Position numbers and translations under genes: made by a program. From positions 1 through 7,958 of the forward strand of contig CAPQQE010000059.1 in the NCBI GenBank assembly GCA_948687865.1: a stretch of DNA of 7,958 nt. Direction: 5' to 3'. This stretch comes from an uncultured Bacilli bacterium. GTDB taxonomy: Bacteria; Bacillota_I; Bacilli_A; RF39; UBA660. Shown one piece after another: positions 1 through 4,680 of the stretch; position 1 is the stretch's first letter, and every line of letters starts with the position of its first letter. A model generated the notes under the pieces. That model had not been told where the DNA came from. It did no database searches and saw only the letters and a program-made list of their open reading frames with translations.

Positions 1-33
1 AGGTCGTAGGTTCGAGTCCTACATCGAGCGCCA
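1..33 (+). tRNA. tRNA gene, 3' part only (isotype unsure, perhaps Arg)
   Basis: The first 33 bases match the last 33 positions of a tRNA exactly. They give a 5-base variable loop (AGGTC), a T stem GTAGG/CCTAC closing the 7-base loop TTCGAGT, a 7-base acceptor strand ATCGAGC, discriminator G, and an encoded CCA. The anticodon lies outside the window, so the isotype cannot be read. The short variable loop rules out Leu and Ser. The AGGTC-GTAGG stretch with discriminator G resembles Firmicutes tRNA-Arg, which is a guess. tRNA 3' ends are common integration sites for mobile elements, which fits the accessory content to the right. Confidence 0.85.
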
Positions 34-42
34 TTTGATATT

Positions 43-68
43 AAAAGTTCATTTGTTGAACTTTTTTT
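43..68 (+). terminator. Rho-independent terminator of the tRNA transcript
   Basis: AAAAGTTCA (43-51) pairs with TGAACTTTT (57-65) around a 5-base loop, and the T run continues to 68. It closes the tRNA transcript. The -35 of the next gene's promoter lies inside its right arm. Confidence 0.8.
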
Positions 69-83
69 CATTTGATGTATAAT
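56..83 (+). promoter_or_regulatory. Promoter of the transglutaminase-like gene
   Basis: TTGAAC (56-61) and TATAAT (78-83) are separated by 16 bases. Transcription would start near 90, leaving a leader of about 10 bases before the GAGGTG ribosome binding site at 91-96. The very short leader makes the exact start point uncertain. Confidence 0.6.
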
Positions 84-100
84 TAATATTGAGGTGACAA

Positions 101-670
101 ATGAAATATAAAGATGTTAAAACTCCAGAACAATTATTAAAATATATGGATGAGAATATAAAATATGGATTTGTAGATGATAACGTAAAAGTATATGGGA
201 CATGGGATATTCAAGAATTTCAAGAAGGTTGTCATACAAAATGGAGACTTTCTAGTCCAGAAAGACTAATTAAAGTAGGATATGGGCATTGTTATGATCA
301 AGTTGAATTACAAAGAGATTGGTTTAAAAAACATAATTATAAATTTAAAACATTTTATATAATGTTTGTTCTGCCTTATGATAATACTTATTCAACGCAT
401 ACATATCTAGTATTTGAAAATGAAGGAAAGTATTATTATTTTGAACATTCTGATTCTAACAATAAGGGAATACATGAATTTGAAAGTTATGAAGATGCTA
501 TTAATTATCAAATGAAAAAATATATTGAAAATAATAAACAAAGGAATATTGTTGATGAAGAAAAATTAAAATGTTTACATGTTTATGAATATGATAATCC
601 AGTATATGGGTGTACAATGAATGAATTTATTGATCATGTTTTATCAAACAGCAATGTAAAAAAATTATAA
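101..670 (+). CDS. Transglutaminase-like superfamily protein
   Basis: A 189-residue protein with the papain-like transglutaminase triad in the right order. Cys64 is in GHCYDQVELQRDWF, His100 in STHTYLVF, and an acidic residue (Asp118, or Glu115) in YFEHSDSN. Small stand-alone proteins of this type are common in gut Firmicutes. Their substrate is unknown, and the fold could act as a protease, amidase or cross-linker on peptides or cell-wall material. There is no signal peptide or membrane segment, so it should be cytoplasmic. The start at 101 is supported by GAGGTG a few bases upstream and by its own promoter. It ends 35 bases before the preferred start of the next gene, so the two are probably co-transcribed. 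Family assignment is firm; function is open. Confidence 0.8.
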   Translation: MKYKDVKTPEQLLKYMDENIKYGFVDDNVKVYGTWDIQEFQEGCHTKWRLSSPERLIKVGYGHCYDQVELQRDWFKKHNYKFKTFYIMFVLPYDNTYSTHTYLVFENEGKYYYFEHSDSNNKGIHEFESYEDAINYQMKKYIENNKQRNIVDEEKLKCLHVYEYDNPVYGCTMNEFIDHVLSNSNVKKL

Positions 671-705
671 AACATATGTATATTAAGAAAGGAAAATTAA
701 TTATT

Positions 706-1140
706 ATGTTAAAGCTAAAATCATATGAAAATAGTATAACAATTTTACAACGGGAAATAGACAGATTAAAAGAAGAAAAAAAGATGCTAGAAATAATAAT
801 AAATGAAAAAATAGATGATAAAGATCTTGTAAATATTTTTAATGTGTTTGTTGTTAATCTTAATGGGAAAAAATATTTTGTAAAAAAATCTTGCCCAAAT
901 GATAGATGGAATAAATTTACAGATATATTTAATGATGACATAATTGCGTCATATTATGAAGATATTTTGTTTAGTTGTAGTCCTTTTGATGGTGATCCAA
1001 AACACATAAGAAAAGTCTTTAATGAGCTATGTGCTTATAAGGATGATATGGTACCAAGAAAAAAATTAGAGTTACTTTATTATAGAATAAATGGGGTCAC
1101 TCCAATGCAACTTAAAAACATATATAGTGAAGCACAGTAA
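706..1140 (+). CDS. Small hypothetical protein with N-terminal coiled coil
   Basis: A 144-residue protein not recognised as a family. Residues 5-40 (SYENSITILQREIDRLKEEK and onward) have the heptad pattern of a coiled coil, so it may dimerise. The rest is a mixed charged domain with aromatic residues and Cys (NLNGKKYFVKKSCPNDRW, ILFSCSPFDGDPKHIRKVF). It has no signal peptide or membrane segment. An in-frame ATG at 676 would add 10 residues but has no ribosome binding site. AAAGGA lies upstream of 706, at a rather long 12-13 bases, so 706 is preferred. It follows the transglutaminase-like gene in one likely transcript and ends inside a terminator stem. The N terminus could be a DNA- or partner-binding coiled coil, but nothing in the sequence shows which. 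Confidence 0.6.
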   Translation: MLKLKSYENSITILQREIDRLKEEKKMLEIIINEKIDDKDLVNIFNVFVVNLNGKKYFVKKSCPNDRWNKFTDIFNDDIIASYYEDILFSCSPFDGDPKHIRKVFNELCAYKDDMVPRKKLELLYYRINGVTPMQLKNIYSEAQ

Positions 1141-1155
1141 TAATACTGTGCTTTT
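1130..1155 (+). terminator. Terminator overlapping the stop codon of the 706-1140 gene
   Basis: AGCACAGTA (1131-1139) pairs perfectly with TACTGTGCT (1144-1152) around the loop ATAA, followed by TTT. The left arm is coding sequence and the stop codon TAA runs from the stem into the loop. It separates the first operon from the antisense RNA promoter starting at 1163. Confidence 0.75.
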
Positions 1156-1162
1156 ATAACTT

Positions 1163-1191
1163 TTGACAAGAATAACAAAATATGATATTAT
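1163..1191 (+). promoter_or_regulatory. Promoter of antisense RNA 1
   Basis: TTGACA (1163-1168) is a perfect -35, 17 bases from TATTAT (1186-1191). Transcription should begin near G1198. The bases from the -10 onward are nearly identical to those of the second module, and the spacer is the same length. A strong promoter driving a short untranslated RNA is what a type I antitoxin needs. Confidence 0.75.
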
Positions 1192-1197
1192 GAATAT

Positions 1198-1314
1198 GTC
1201 AAGGGAACTTGCATAAAATAAAAAAAGAGGAACATTTAATGTTGCAAGTGAATGTCGCCTCTAAAGTATTAGTGTTGACACTCAATCATAGCTGAAAGAG
1301 TGTCATATTTTTAT
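1198..1314 (+). ncRNA. Putative RNA antitoxin 1 (type I toxin-antitoxin)
   Basis: An RNA of about 115 bases predicted between the promoter at 1163-1191 and a terminator hairpin GACACTC/GAGTGTC (1277-1283/1298-1304) with tail ATATTTTTATT. It opens with the hairpin CAAG-GGAA-CTTG (1200-1211), a GNRA tetraloop. It has no ribosome-bound ORF of note. It converges on the minus-strand peptide gene, and its 3' end overlaps that gene's stop codon. The left terminator arm GACACTCA (1277-1284) is repeated directly at 1430-1437, in the region encoding the toxin mRNA 5' leader. The RNA can therefore pair with the leader as well as with the mRNA 3' part. This is the logic of the Fst/par family. The RNA itself is inferred; no Rfam match is claimed. 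Confidence 0.6.
1217..1243 (-). terminator. Possible terminator of toxin mRNA 1
   Basis: On the minus strand the near-palindrome AACATTAAATGTT (1243-1231) is followed by CCTCTTTTTTTATTTT. The stem is only 5-6 bases, so termination may be weak. It would give a toxin mRNA of about 230 bases that overlaps the whole antisense RNA except its 5' hairpin. Confidence 0.45.
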
Positions 1315-1395
1315 TGCTATTACCAATATGGTAAGGAGTAATAAAATGATAGCAATAAGACGAAGGACTTTAATAATAAAAGTTCTTTTCTTCAT
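1303..1395 (-). CDS. Hydrophobic 30-residue peptide, putative type I toxin 1
   Basis: The minus-strand ORF starts at 1395 and ends with TGA at 1303-1305. The peptide begins MKKRTFIIKVLRLIAI, continues as an almost uninterrupted run of Leu, Ile and Val, and ends in IKI. It has a basic N terminus followed by one membrane helix, the hallmark of type I membrane toxins such as Fst, TxpA or AapA; no specific homology is recognised. A very strong ribosome binding site GAAAGGAGGG (1410-1401) lies 5 bases before the ATG. CCTCC further up the leader (plus-strand GGAGG at 1423-1427) can pair with that site and hide it. Inside the coding part, a 10-base inverted repeat (1311-1320/1349-1358) encloses a second one (1320-1325/1329-1334), giving a long mRNA hairpin. 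Toxicity is inferred from size, composition and the antisense arrangement. Confidence 0.7.
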   Translation of the reverse strand: MKKRTFIIKVLRLIAIILLLLTILVIAIKI

Positions 1396-1441
1396 TGTAT
1401 CCCTCCTTTCTTTCTCAAGATTGGAGGACGACACTCACATC

Positions 1442-1486
1442 AAATGTTCCTAACAAAATTATATAATAAGAATATTTTAAAAACAA
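1442..1486 (-). promoter_or_regulatory. Promoter and transcript start of toxin mRNA 1
   Basis: Read on the minus strand, TTGTTT (1486-1481) lies 17 bases before TATAAT (1463-1458). The expected first base is A at 1451, so the mRNA starts AGGAACATTTGATG. The AGGAACATTT at this 5' end (1451-1442) is the inverse of 1228-1237. If the mRNA terminates in the T run past 1228, its 5' and 3' ends are complementary over 10 bases. Confidence 0.7.
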
Positions 1487-1581
1487 GCGAACAAGTAAAA
1501 TTTTTAGAACAAAATTTTGTATTTCATGCTATACTTGTATTAGTTAGTAATTATTACTATCTATTATTGCTTTTGAGAAAA

Positions 1582-1639
1582 GTTATTCGACTTCTTCTTC
1601 ACAGGCACCAGATTGATAGTAAACTCGAACTTTTCGAGT
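1582..1639 (+). repeat. Dispersed GGCACCA-box element, copy A
   Basis: A 29-base box (1582-1610) runs from GTTATTCGAC through CTTCTTCTTCAC to AGGCACCA. Twelve bases later comes the hairpin ACTCGAA-CTT-TTCGAGT (1623-1639). Copies B, D and E have a box of identical length and similar spacing. This copy lacks a T tract after the hairpin. It lies between the two toxin-antitoxin modules. Confidence 0.7.
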
Positions 1640-1651
1640 AACAATAGAAAG

Positions 1652-1674
1652 CGACTTGTCAAAAAGTCGTTTTT
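1652..1674 (+). terminator. Small hairpin with T run between the two modules
   Basis: CGACTT (1652-1657) pairs with AAGTCG (1664-1669), followed by TTTTT. The hairpin overlaps the -35 of the next antisense promoter. It could end read-through from the left, or modulate that promoter. Confidence 0.45.
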
Positions 1675-1684
1675 ATGATATTAT
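1656..1684 (+). promoter_or_regulatory. Promoter of antisense RNA 2
   Basis: TTGTCA (1656-1661) and TATTAT (1679-1684) are 17 bases apart. The sequence from TATGATATTATG onward matches the promoter of antisense RNA 1. The expected start is G1691, the same base and offset as in module 1. Confidence 0.7.
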
Positions 1685-1690
1685 GAATAT

Positions 1691-1801
1691 GTCAAGGAAA
1701 CTTGCATAAAATAAAAAAGGAACATTCAATATGCTAGTGTTGAGTGTAGCCATGAAATGGTTTCCACCTAAATCTATGCTAGAGTTAGGTGGATTTCTTT
1801 T
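1691..1801 (+). ncRNA. Putative RNA antitoxin 2 (type I toxin-antitoxin)
   Basis: A predicted RNA of about 110 bases that is clearly paralogous to antisense RNA 1 in its first 45 bases. Its 5' hairpin CAAG-GAAA-CTTG (1693-1704) keeps the stem and swaps one GNRA tetraloop for another. The 3' part is different: the terminator is TCCACCTAA/TTAGGTGGA (1763-1771/1785-1793) with tail TTTCTTTTA. TCCACCTAA recurs as TCCACCCAA at 1916-1924, in the region encoding the leader of toxin mRNA 2. The antisense RNA can therefore pair with that leader over 9 bases, including one G-U. As in module 1, the terminator tail runs into the toxin stop codon. Confidence 0.6.
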
Positions 1802-1883
1802 ATATTAAAGCTATGAATAACAGTAATAGTAAAAGGAAGATAATAATTACTAAAGCAAAGATTAGTAAATCTTTCTTGTTCAT
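1800..1883 (-). CDS. Hydrophobic 27-residue peptide, putative type I toxin 2
   Basis: The minus-strand ORF starts at 1883 and ends with TAA at 1800-1802. The peptide opens MNKKDLLIFALVIII, and the remainder is almost only Leu, Phe and Ile. This is a single membrane helix after a short charged N terminus, the typical build of a type I membrane toxin. It has little sequence identity to toxin 1 beyond this pattern. The ribosome binding site AAGGGAGG (about 1898-1891) is strong. A CTTC-ATAAAA-GAAG stem just upstream reaches into the site and may restrain translation. The start is fixed by this site and by the matching layout of module 1. Toxicity is inferred. Confidence 0.65.
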   Translation of the reverse strand: MNKKDLLIFALVIIIFLLLLLLFIALI

Positions 1884-1931
1884 TGCATCGCCTCCCTTCT
1901 TTTATGAAGTTTGGCTCCACCCAACTTATTA

Positions 1932-1975
1932 AATGTTCCTAAGAAAATTATATCAAACATTTGTTTTGGTAACAA
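1932..1975 (-). promoter_or_regulatory. Promoter and transcript start of toxin mRNA 2
   Basis: On the minus strand TTGTTA (1975-1970) and TATAAT (1952-1947) are 17 bases apart. The first base should be A1940, giving an mRNA beginning AGGAACATTTAATAAG. The initial AGGAACATT is the inverse of 1718-1726, as in module 1. Confidence 0.7.
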
Positions 1976-2015
1976 GAATTTTATACTAAATTATGCCAAT
2001 TTAGTAAACACACTT

Positions 2016-2036
2016 GTATATTGACTAACAATATAC
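2016..2036. promoter_or_regulatory. Perfect inverted repeat upstream of the dehydrogenase gene (candidate operator)
   Basis: GTATATTG (2016-2023) and CAATATAC (2029-2036) form a perfect 8-base inverted repeat around ACTAA. It lies 43 bases before the SDR start codon and overlaps the only -35-like sequence there (TTGACT, 2021-2026). No convincing -10 is seen at the right distance. The size and symmetry suit a dimeric repressor, but no regulator gene lies next to it. Confidence 0.4.
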
Positions 2037-2078
2037 TATTCAATAGTGTGATGATTATTTTAAAAAAAGGAGAAGTAG

Positions 2079-2804
2079 ATGAAAAAGATTGTATTAGTTA
2101 CTGGAAGTACTCAAGGAATAGGTCTTGCAACTGCAAAGAGATTGTCAGAAAATTATATTGTTATTATAAATGATAATAAAGGAGTTGATGCCAATTTTAT
2201 AGGAGAAAATTTTATAGGAAAAGAAGTTTTTTATTTTAAAGCAGATATTTCAAATTCTAATGATTTGAAATCCTTAAAAGATTTTATTTTACAAAAATTT
2301 GGAAGATTAGACATGGTTGTTGCACATGCTGGAATTATTCCACTACCCTGTGATATTGATAATATAACTCCCGAAAACATTGACAAAACCATTAGTGTTA
2401 ATTTAATAGGAACTTTTAATACTCTAAAAATCTTTGGTAATTTAATTAAGGATACTTCAAAAAAAGGTTCCATAGTTGCAACAACTAGTGTTGATGGAAT
2501 AATCGGAGAACCTTATAATGCTATATATTCAGCTACAAAGGCAGGAATAATTTCTCTAACTAAGTCGTTTGCTAGATATTTTGGAGAAAATATTCGTGTA
2601 AACGCTGTAGCTCCAGGGCTTATTGATACACCTCTTACTGCAAGTACAGGAGAGGATCCTAAAGCAACTACTGATTATTCTATTATTCAAAGAATGGGAA
2701 CTGCCGATGAAATTGCTAATGCTATAAACTTTTTATTGTCAGATGAGGCATCATATATAACTGGGCAAATTCTTGCTGTTGATGGAGGATTTACTTTAAA
2801 ATAA
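2079..2804 (+). CDS. Short-chain dehydrogenase/reductase (classical SDR)
   Basis: A 241-residue protein of normal length for a classical SDR, an NAD(P)-dependent oxidoreductase with a Rossmann fold. It has the cofactor loop TGSTQGIG (8-15), Asp56 in the adenine-binding position, and AHAG (82-85) in place of the usual NNAG. Catalytic Asn108, Ser137, and Tyr150/Lys154 in YSATK are all present. APGLIDTPL and the C-terminal ITGQILAVDGGF are family-typical. Asp32 at the end of the second strand favours NAD(H) over NADP(H), which is an inference. AGGAGAAG precedes the ATG. The substrate is not deducible: the family includes FabG-like ketoreductases and sugar or alcohol dehydrogenases. The gene stands alone, with a possible operator upstream and element B as terminator downstream. 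Confidence 0.9.
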   Translation: MKKIVLVTGSTQGIGLATAKRLSENYIVIINDNKGVDANFIGENFIGKEVFYFKADISNSNDLKSLKDFILQKFGRLDMVVAHAGIIPLPCDIDNITPENIDKTISVNLIGTFNTLKIFGNLIKDTSKKGSIVATTSVDGIIGEPYNAIYSATKAGIISLTKSFARYFGENIRVNAVAPGLIDTPLTASTGEDPKATTDYSIIQRMGTADEIANAINFLLSDEASYITGQILAVDGGFTLK

Positions 2805-2811
2805 TTAAAAA

Positions 2812-2876
2812 GTTGTTGTACGTCCTTCCTTAGGGCACCATTTTAAAAACATCCGAACTCCTGTAGTTCGTTTTTT
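2812..2876 (+). repeat. Dispersed GGCACCA-box element, copy B, with terminator
   Basis: The 29-base box (2812-2840) runs from GTTGTTGTAC through GTCCTTCCTTAG to GGCACCA. Thirteen bases later the hairpin CGAACT-CCTGT-AGTTCG (2854-2870) is followed by TTTTTT. The hairpin will terminate transcription from the SDR gene, whose stop codon is 7 bases before the box. The box itself is not needed for termination and remains unexplained. Confidence 0.75.
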
Positions 2877-2882
2877 AATTAA

Positions 2883-2912
2883 AAAGTTATTCCAGTATAA
2901 TGGAATAACTTT
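2883..2912. repeat. Inverted repeat following element B
   Basis: AAAGTTATTCCA (2883-2894) and TGGAATAACTTT (2901-2912) form a perfect 12-base stem with loop GTATAA. Its right edge overlaps the -35 of the ATPase promoter. It may be a second terminator or an operator. Copy D is followed by a related palindrome at 4681-4702, TTATTTCA/TGAAATAA, with a paired C-G to T-A change. Confidence 0.55.
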
Positions 2913-2938
2913 ACAAAAATAGTATATAATAGTATAAT
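2910..2938 (+). promoter_or_regulatory. Promoter of the DUF4143 ATPase gene
   Basis: TTTACA (2910-2915) and TATAAT (2933-2938) are 17 bases apart. The ribosome binding site GAGGTG follows at about 2945-2950. Confidence 0.65.
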
Positions 2939-2957
2939 GTAAATGAGGTGATTTATA

Positions 2958-4157
2958 ATGCTTATTAGAGAAAAATATTTATCTAAAATTAGAGGATTTT
3001 ATCATACTGAATCATTAATAAAAATAATATATGGGATGAGAAGAAGTGGGAAATCTGTTATTTTAAATCAAATTATGGATGAAATTATTAAGTCGGGAAT
3101 TAATAAAGATAATATTATTTATATTAATTTTGAATCATTAAAATATGATTTTATAAAAAATGCAAAAGATTTATATAACTATATTGAATCTTTAAAAGTT
3201 AATGACAATAAATATTATGTGTTTTTAGATGAAATACAAAAAATTGAAGATTTTGAAAAAGGAATTAATTCACTTAGGATTACAAATAATTATAGTATTT
3301 TTGTTACTGGTTCAAATAGTAGAATGACTCTACTAGAATTATCAACTGACTTATCTGGTAGATATGTTAGTTTTAGAATAAATCCACTATCGTTTAAAGA
3401 AATAGTTGAATTAACAGATACTAAAGAAAAAGATTATGAAAAATTATTATATGATATTTTTAAATGGGGTGGACTACCTCAAAGATTTTTATTTACTAAA
3501 AATGAAGATAAAATCAGTTATTTATCTAGTGTATATGATTCAATTATTTTAAAAGATATTGTTGAAAGATTAGGAATAAAAGATATAGCATCTTTTAATA
3601 AAGTTCTTCAATATATATTGGATACTGAAACTAGGGAATTTTCAAGAGATAATGTTATAGAATATTTGAAAAAAGAATATCATGAAATAGCCAATGATAC
3701 TTTATATAACTACTTAGAGGCTTTTACCTCAACATTTATTATGAATAAAGCATATAGATATGATATTCATGGCAAAAATATTTTAAAAACATTAAATAAA
3801 TACTATGCCAATGACCTAGGAATTAAACAAATTAAAACAAATAATGAAGAAGTTAATTATTCAGTTTCTTTAGAGAATATTGTATATAATGATTTAATAG
3901 GAAAAGATTATAAAGTATTTATTGGTAAGACTAAAAAAGGAGAAATTGATTTTATTGCATCAAAATCTAATAATTTTAAGTATATCCAAGTATGTTATGA
4001 TTTGTCAGATGAAAATACAAGAAAGAGAGAATTTAGTGCATTTGATGATATAGAAGATTCTGAAAAATATATTATTACTTTAACAAAAGAAGATTATTCT
4101 AATAATGGAATTAAGCAAATAAATATTTTTGAATTTTTAATGAATGATAATTTTTAA
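2958..4157 (+). CDS. AAA-family ATP-binding protein, DUF4143 type
   Basis: A 399-residue protein, typical length for this family. The N-terminal AAA domain has a Walker A GMRRSGKS (26-33), Walker B FLDEIQ with Asp91/Glu92, a sensor-like FVTGSNS around 115-121, and the family signature LSGRYVSFRINPLSF. The C-terminal part carries the DUF4143 pattern, including YYANDLGIKQ and GEIDFIA near 330. The latter resembles the E/D-x-K core of PD-(D/E)XK nucleases; whether it cuts DNA is unproven. These ATPases are often present in many copies in gut Firmicutes and Bacteroidetes, with unknown role. GAGGTG lies 7 bases before the ATG. It has its own promoter and no operon partner. Confidence 0.85.
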   Translation: MLIREKYLSKIRGFYHTESLIKIIYGMRRSGKSVILNQIMDEIIKSGINKDNIIYINFESLKYDFIKNAKDLYNYIESLKVNDNKYYVFLDEIQKIEDFEKGINSLRITNNYSIFVTGSNSRMTLLELSTDLSGRYVSFRINPLSFKEIVELTDTKEKDYEKLLYDIFKWGGLPQRFLFTKNEDKISYLSSVYDSIILKDIVERLGIKDIASFNKVLQYILDTETREFSRDNVIEYLKKEYHEIANDTLYNYLEAFTSTFIMNKAYRYDIHGKNILKTLNKYYANDLGIKQIKTNNEEVNYSVSLENIVYNDLIGKDYKVFIGKTKKGEIDFIASKSNNFKYIQVCYDLSDENTRKREFSAFDDIEDSEKYIITLTKEDYSNNGIKQINIFEFLMNDNF

Positions 4158-4259
4158 TATGATTTGTTATTTTTGTATTGCTGATATAATTAGAATTTGT
4201 TAAAATGTTATTAGAAATTGATACAAACATTGTATTGATTACTTACTTTAGTGAAAAAA

Positions 4260-4317
4260 GTTTGAAATAACTTTCTTACTCGCACCATAAGTGTATGATG
4301 CGAACCTGAGTGGTTCG
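4260..4317 (+). repeat. Dispersed GGCACCA-box element, degenerate copy C
   Basis: A 28-base box (4260-4287) starts with GTT and ends with CTTACTCGCACCA. Thirteen bases later comes the hairpin CGAACC-TGAGT-GGTTCG (4301-4317). Sequence match to A, B, D and E is weak apart from the GCACCA end, the spacing and the GAAC-type hairpin. An alternative stem CGCACCAT/ATGATGCG (7 of 8 paired) spans the box end. Confidence 0.4.
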
Positions 4318-4329
4318 ATTAAATTATAG

Positions 4330-4365
4330 GTACTCTTCTTCAATACAATGAAGTAGGGTACTTTT
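4330..4365 (+). terminator. Strong hairpin terminator
   Basis: A 13-base stem, 4330-4342 with 4349-4361, pairs at 12 positions (two G-U, one T-T mismatch) around a 6-base loop and is followed by TTTT. It lies 170 bases after the ATPase stop codon. Confidence 0.65.
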
Positions 4366-4377
4366 GACTTCACTATG

Positions 4378-4405
4378 AGCCTCAAGTTGTTTTTTTGAGG
4401 CTTTT
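4378..4405 (+). terminator. Second hairpin terminator
   Basis: AGCCTCAA (4378-4385) pairs perfectly with TTGAGGCT (4395-4402), followed by TTT. It lies directly after the preceding terminator, as a tandem stop. Confidence 0.7.
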
Positions 4406-4465
4406 AATATTTAAAAATTTTAGAAATTATAATATAATATATTTATAAAAATGAGGTTATAATAT

Positions 4466-4568
4466 ATGAAATTTAAGCATTGGTGATGCTATTGATGATT
4501 TTATAAAAAGGTGTATAAAAGACGATCCTAGAGAAAGAAAAATATTTTTGTCACTTTATAATAGATAA
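4466..4568 (+). pseudogene. Broken small ORF, unknown
   Basis: GAGGT (4453-4457) precedes an ATG at 4466, but that frame stops after six codons (MKFKHW, then TGA). In a neighbouring frame the sequence codes GDAIDDFIKRCIKDDPRERK and eight more residues to a TAA at 4566-4568. The ribosome binding site, the start and the coherent charged peptide fit a small gene of about 34 residues broken by a one-base shift near 4478. No family is recognised, and chance is possible at this length. Confidence 0.35.
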
Positions 4569-4593
4569 TGTATACAAGTAGTATTATAAAAAA

Positions 4594-4660
4594 GTTGTTA
4601 TACTTCTTCTTCACAGGCACCATCTTTAAAATATCTGAGTTTTTATAGTTCGTTTTTTTT
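4594..4660 (+). repeat. Dispersed GGCACCA-box element, copy D
   Basis: The 29-base box (4594-4622) runs from GTTGTTATAC through TTCTTCTTCACA to GGCACCA and is closest to copy A. After 12 bases comes CTGAGTTTTTATAGTTCG and eight T. The hairpin arms are degraded relative to copy B, but the right arm AGTTCG and the T run are kept. A TTGTCA/TATACA pair 17 bases apart (4548-4553/4571-4576) could be its promoter. Confidence 0.65.
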
Positions 4661-4680
4661 GATTTTAAAAAAATAAAAAG

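Larger units (their letters stand above)
4158..4465 (+). other. Gene-poor stretch with possible untranslated transcript
   Basis: No supported protein gene lies here; the longest frame from an ATG at 4206 codes 21 residues without a ribosome binding site. An extended -10, TGATATAAT (4182-4190), has a poor -35 (TTGTTA, only 15 bases away). Downstream lie a degenerate GGCACCA-box element and two strong terminators in a row. A short RNA from about 4197 to 4365 is possible. Alternatively, the hairpins simply close the ATPase transcript. Confidence 0.4.

Noticed and set aside
627..941. Minus-strand frame of 104 codons
   Set aside because: It is antisense to two better-supported plus-strand genes, is Phe/Ser/Ile-rich as expected for the complement of A-rich coding DNA, and has no ribosome binding site.
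1582..1610. Box element as a degraded tRNA because it ends GGCACCA
   Set aside because: There is no T-arm, anticodon arm or matching acceptor strand in front of any of the boxes.
1444..1641. Plus-strand frame of 65 codons between the two modules
   Set aside because: No ribosome binding site, low-complexity Leu/Tyr composition, and it lies over the minus-strand toxin 1 promoter and the box element A.
2231..2473. Minus-strand frame of 80 codons inside the dehydrogenase gene
   Set aside because: It is a shadow of the SDR coding frame, which has all its catalytic motifs.
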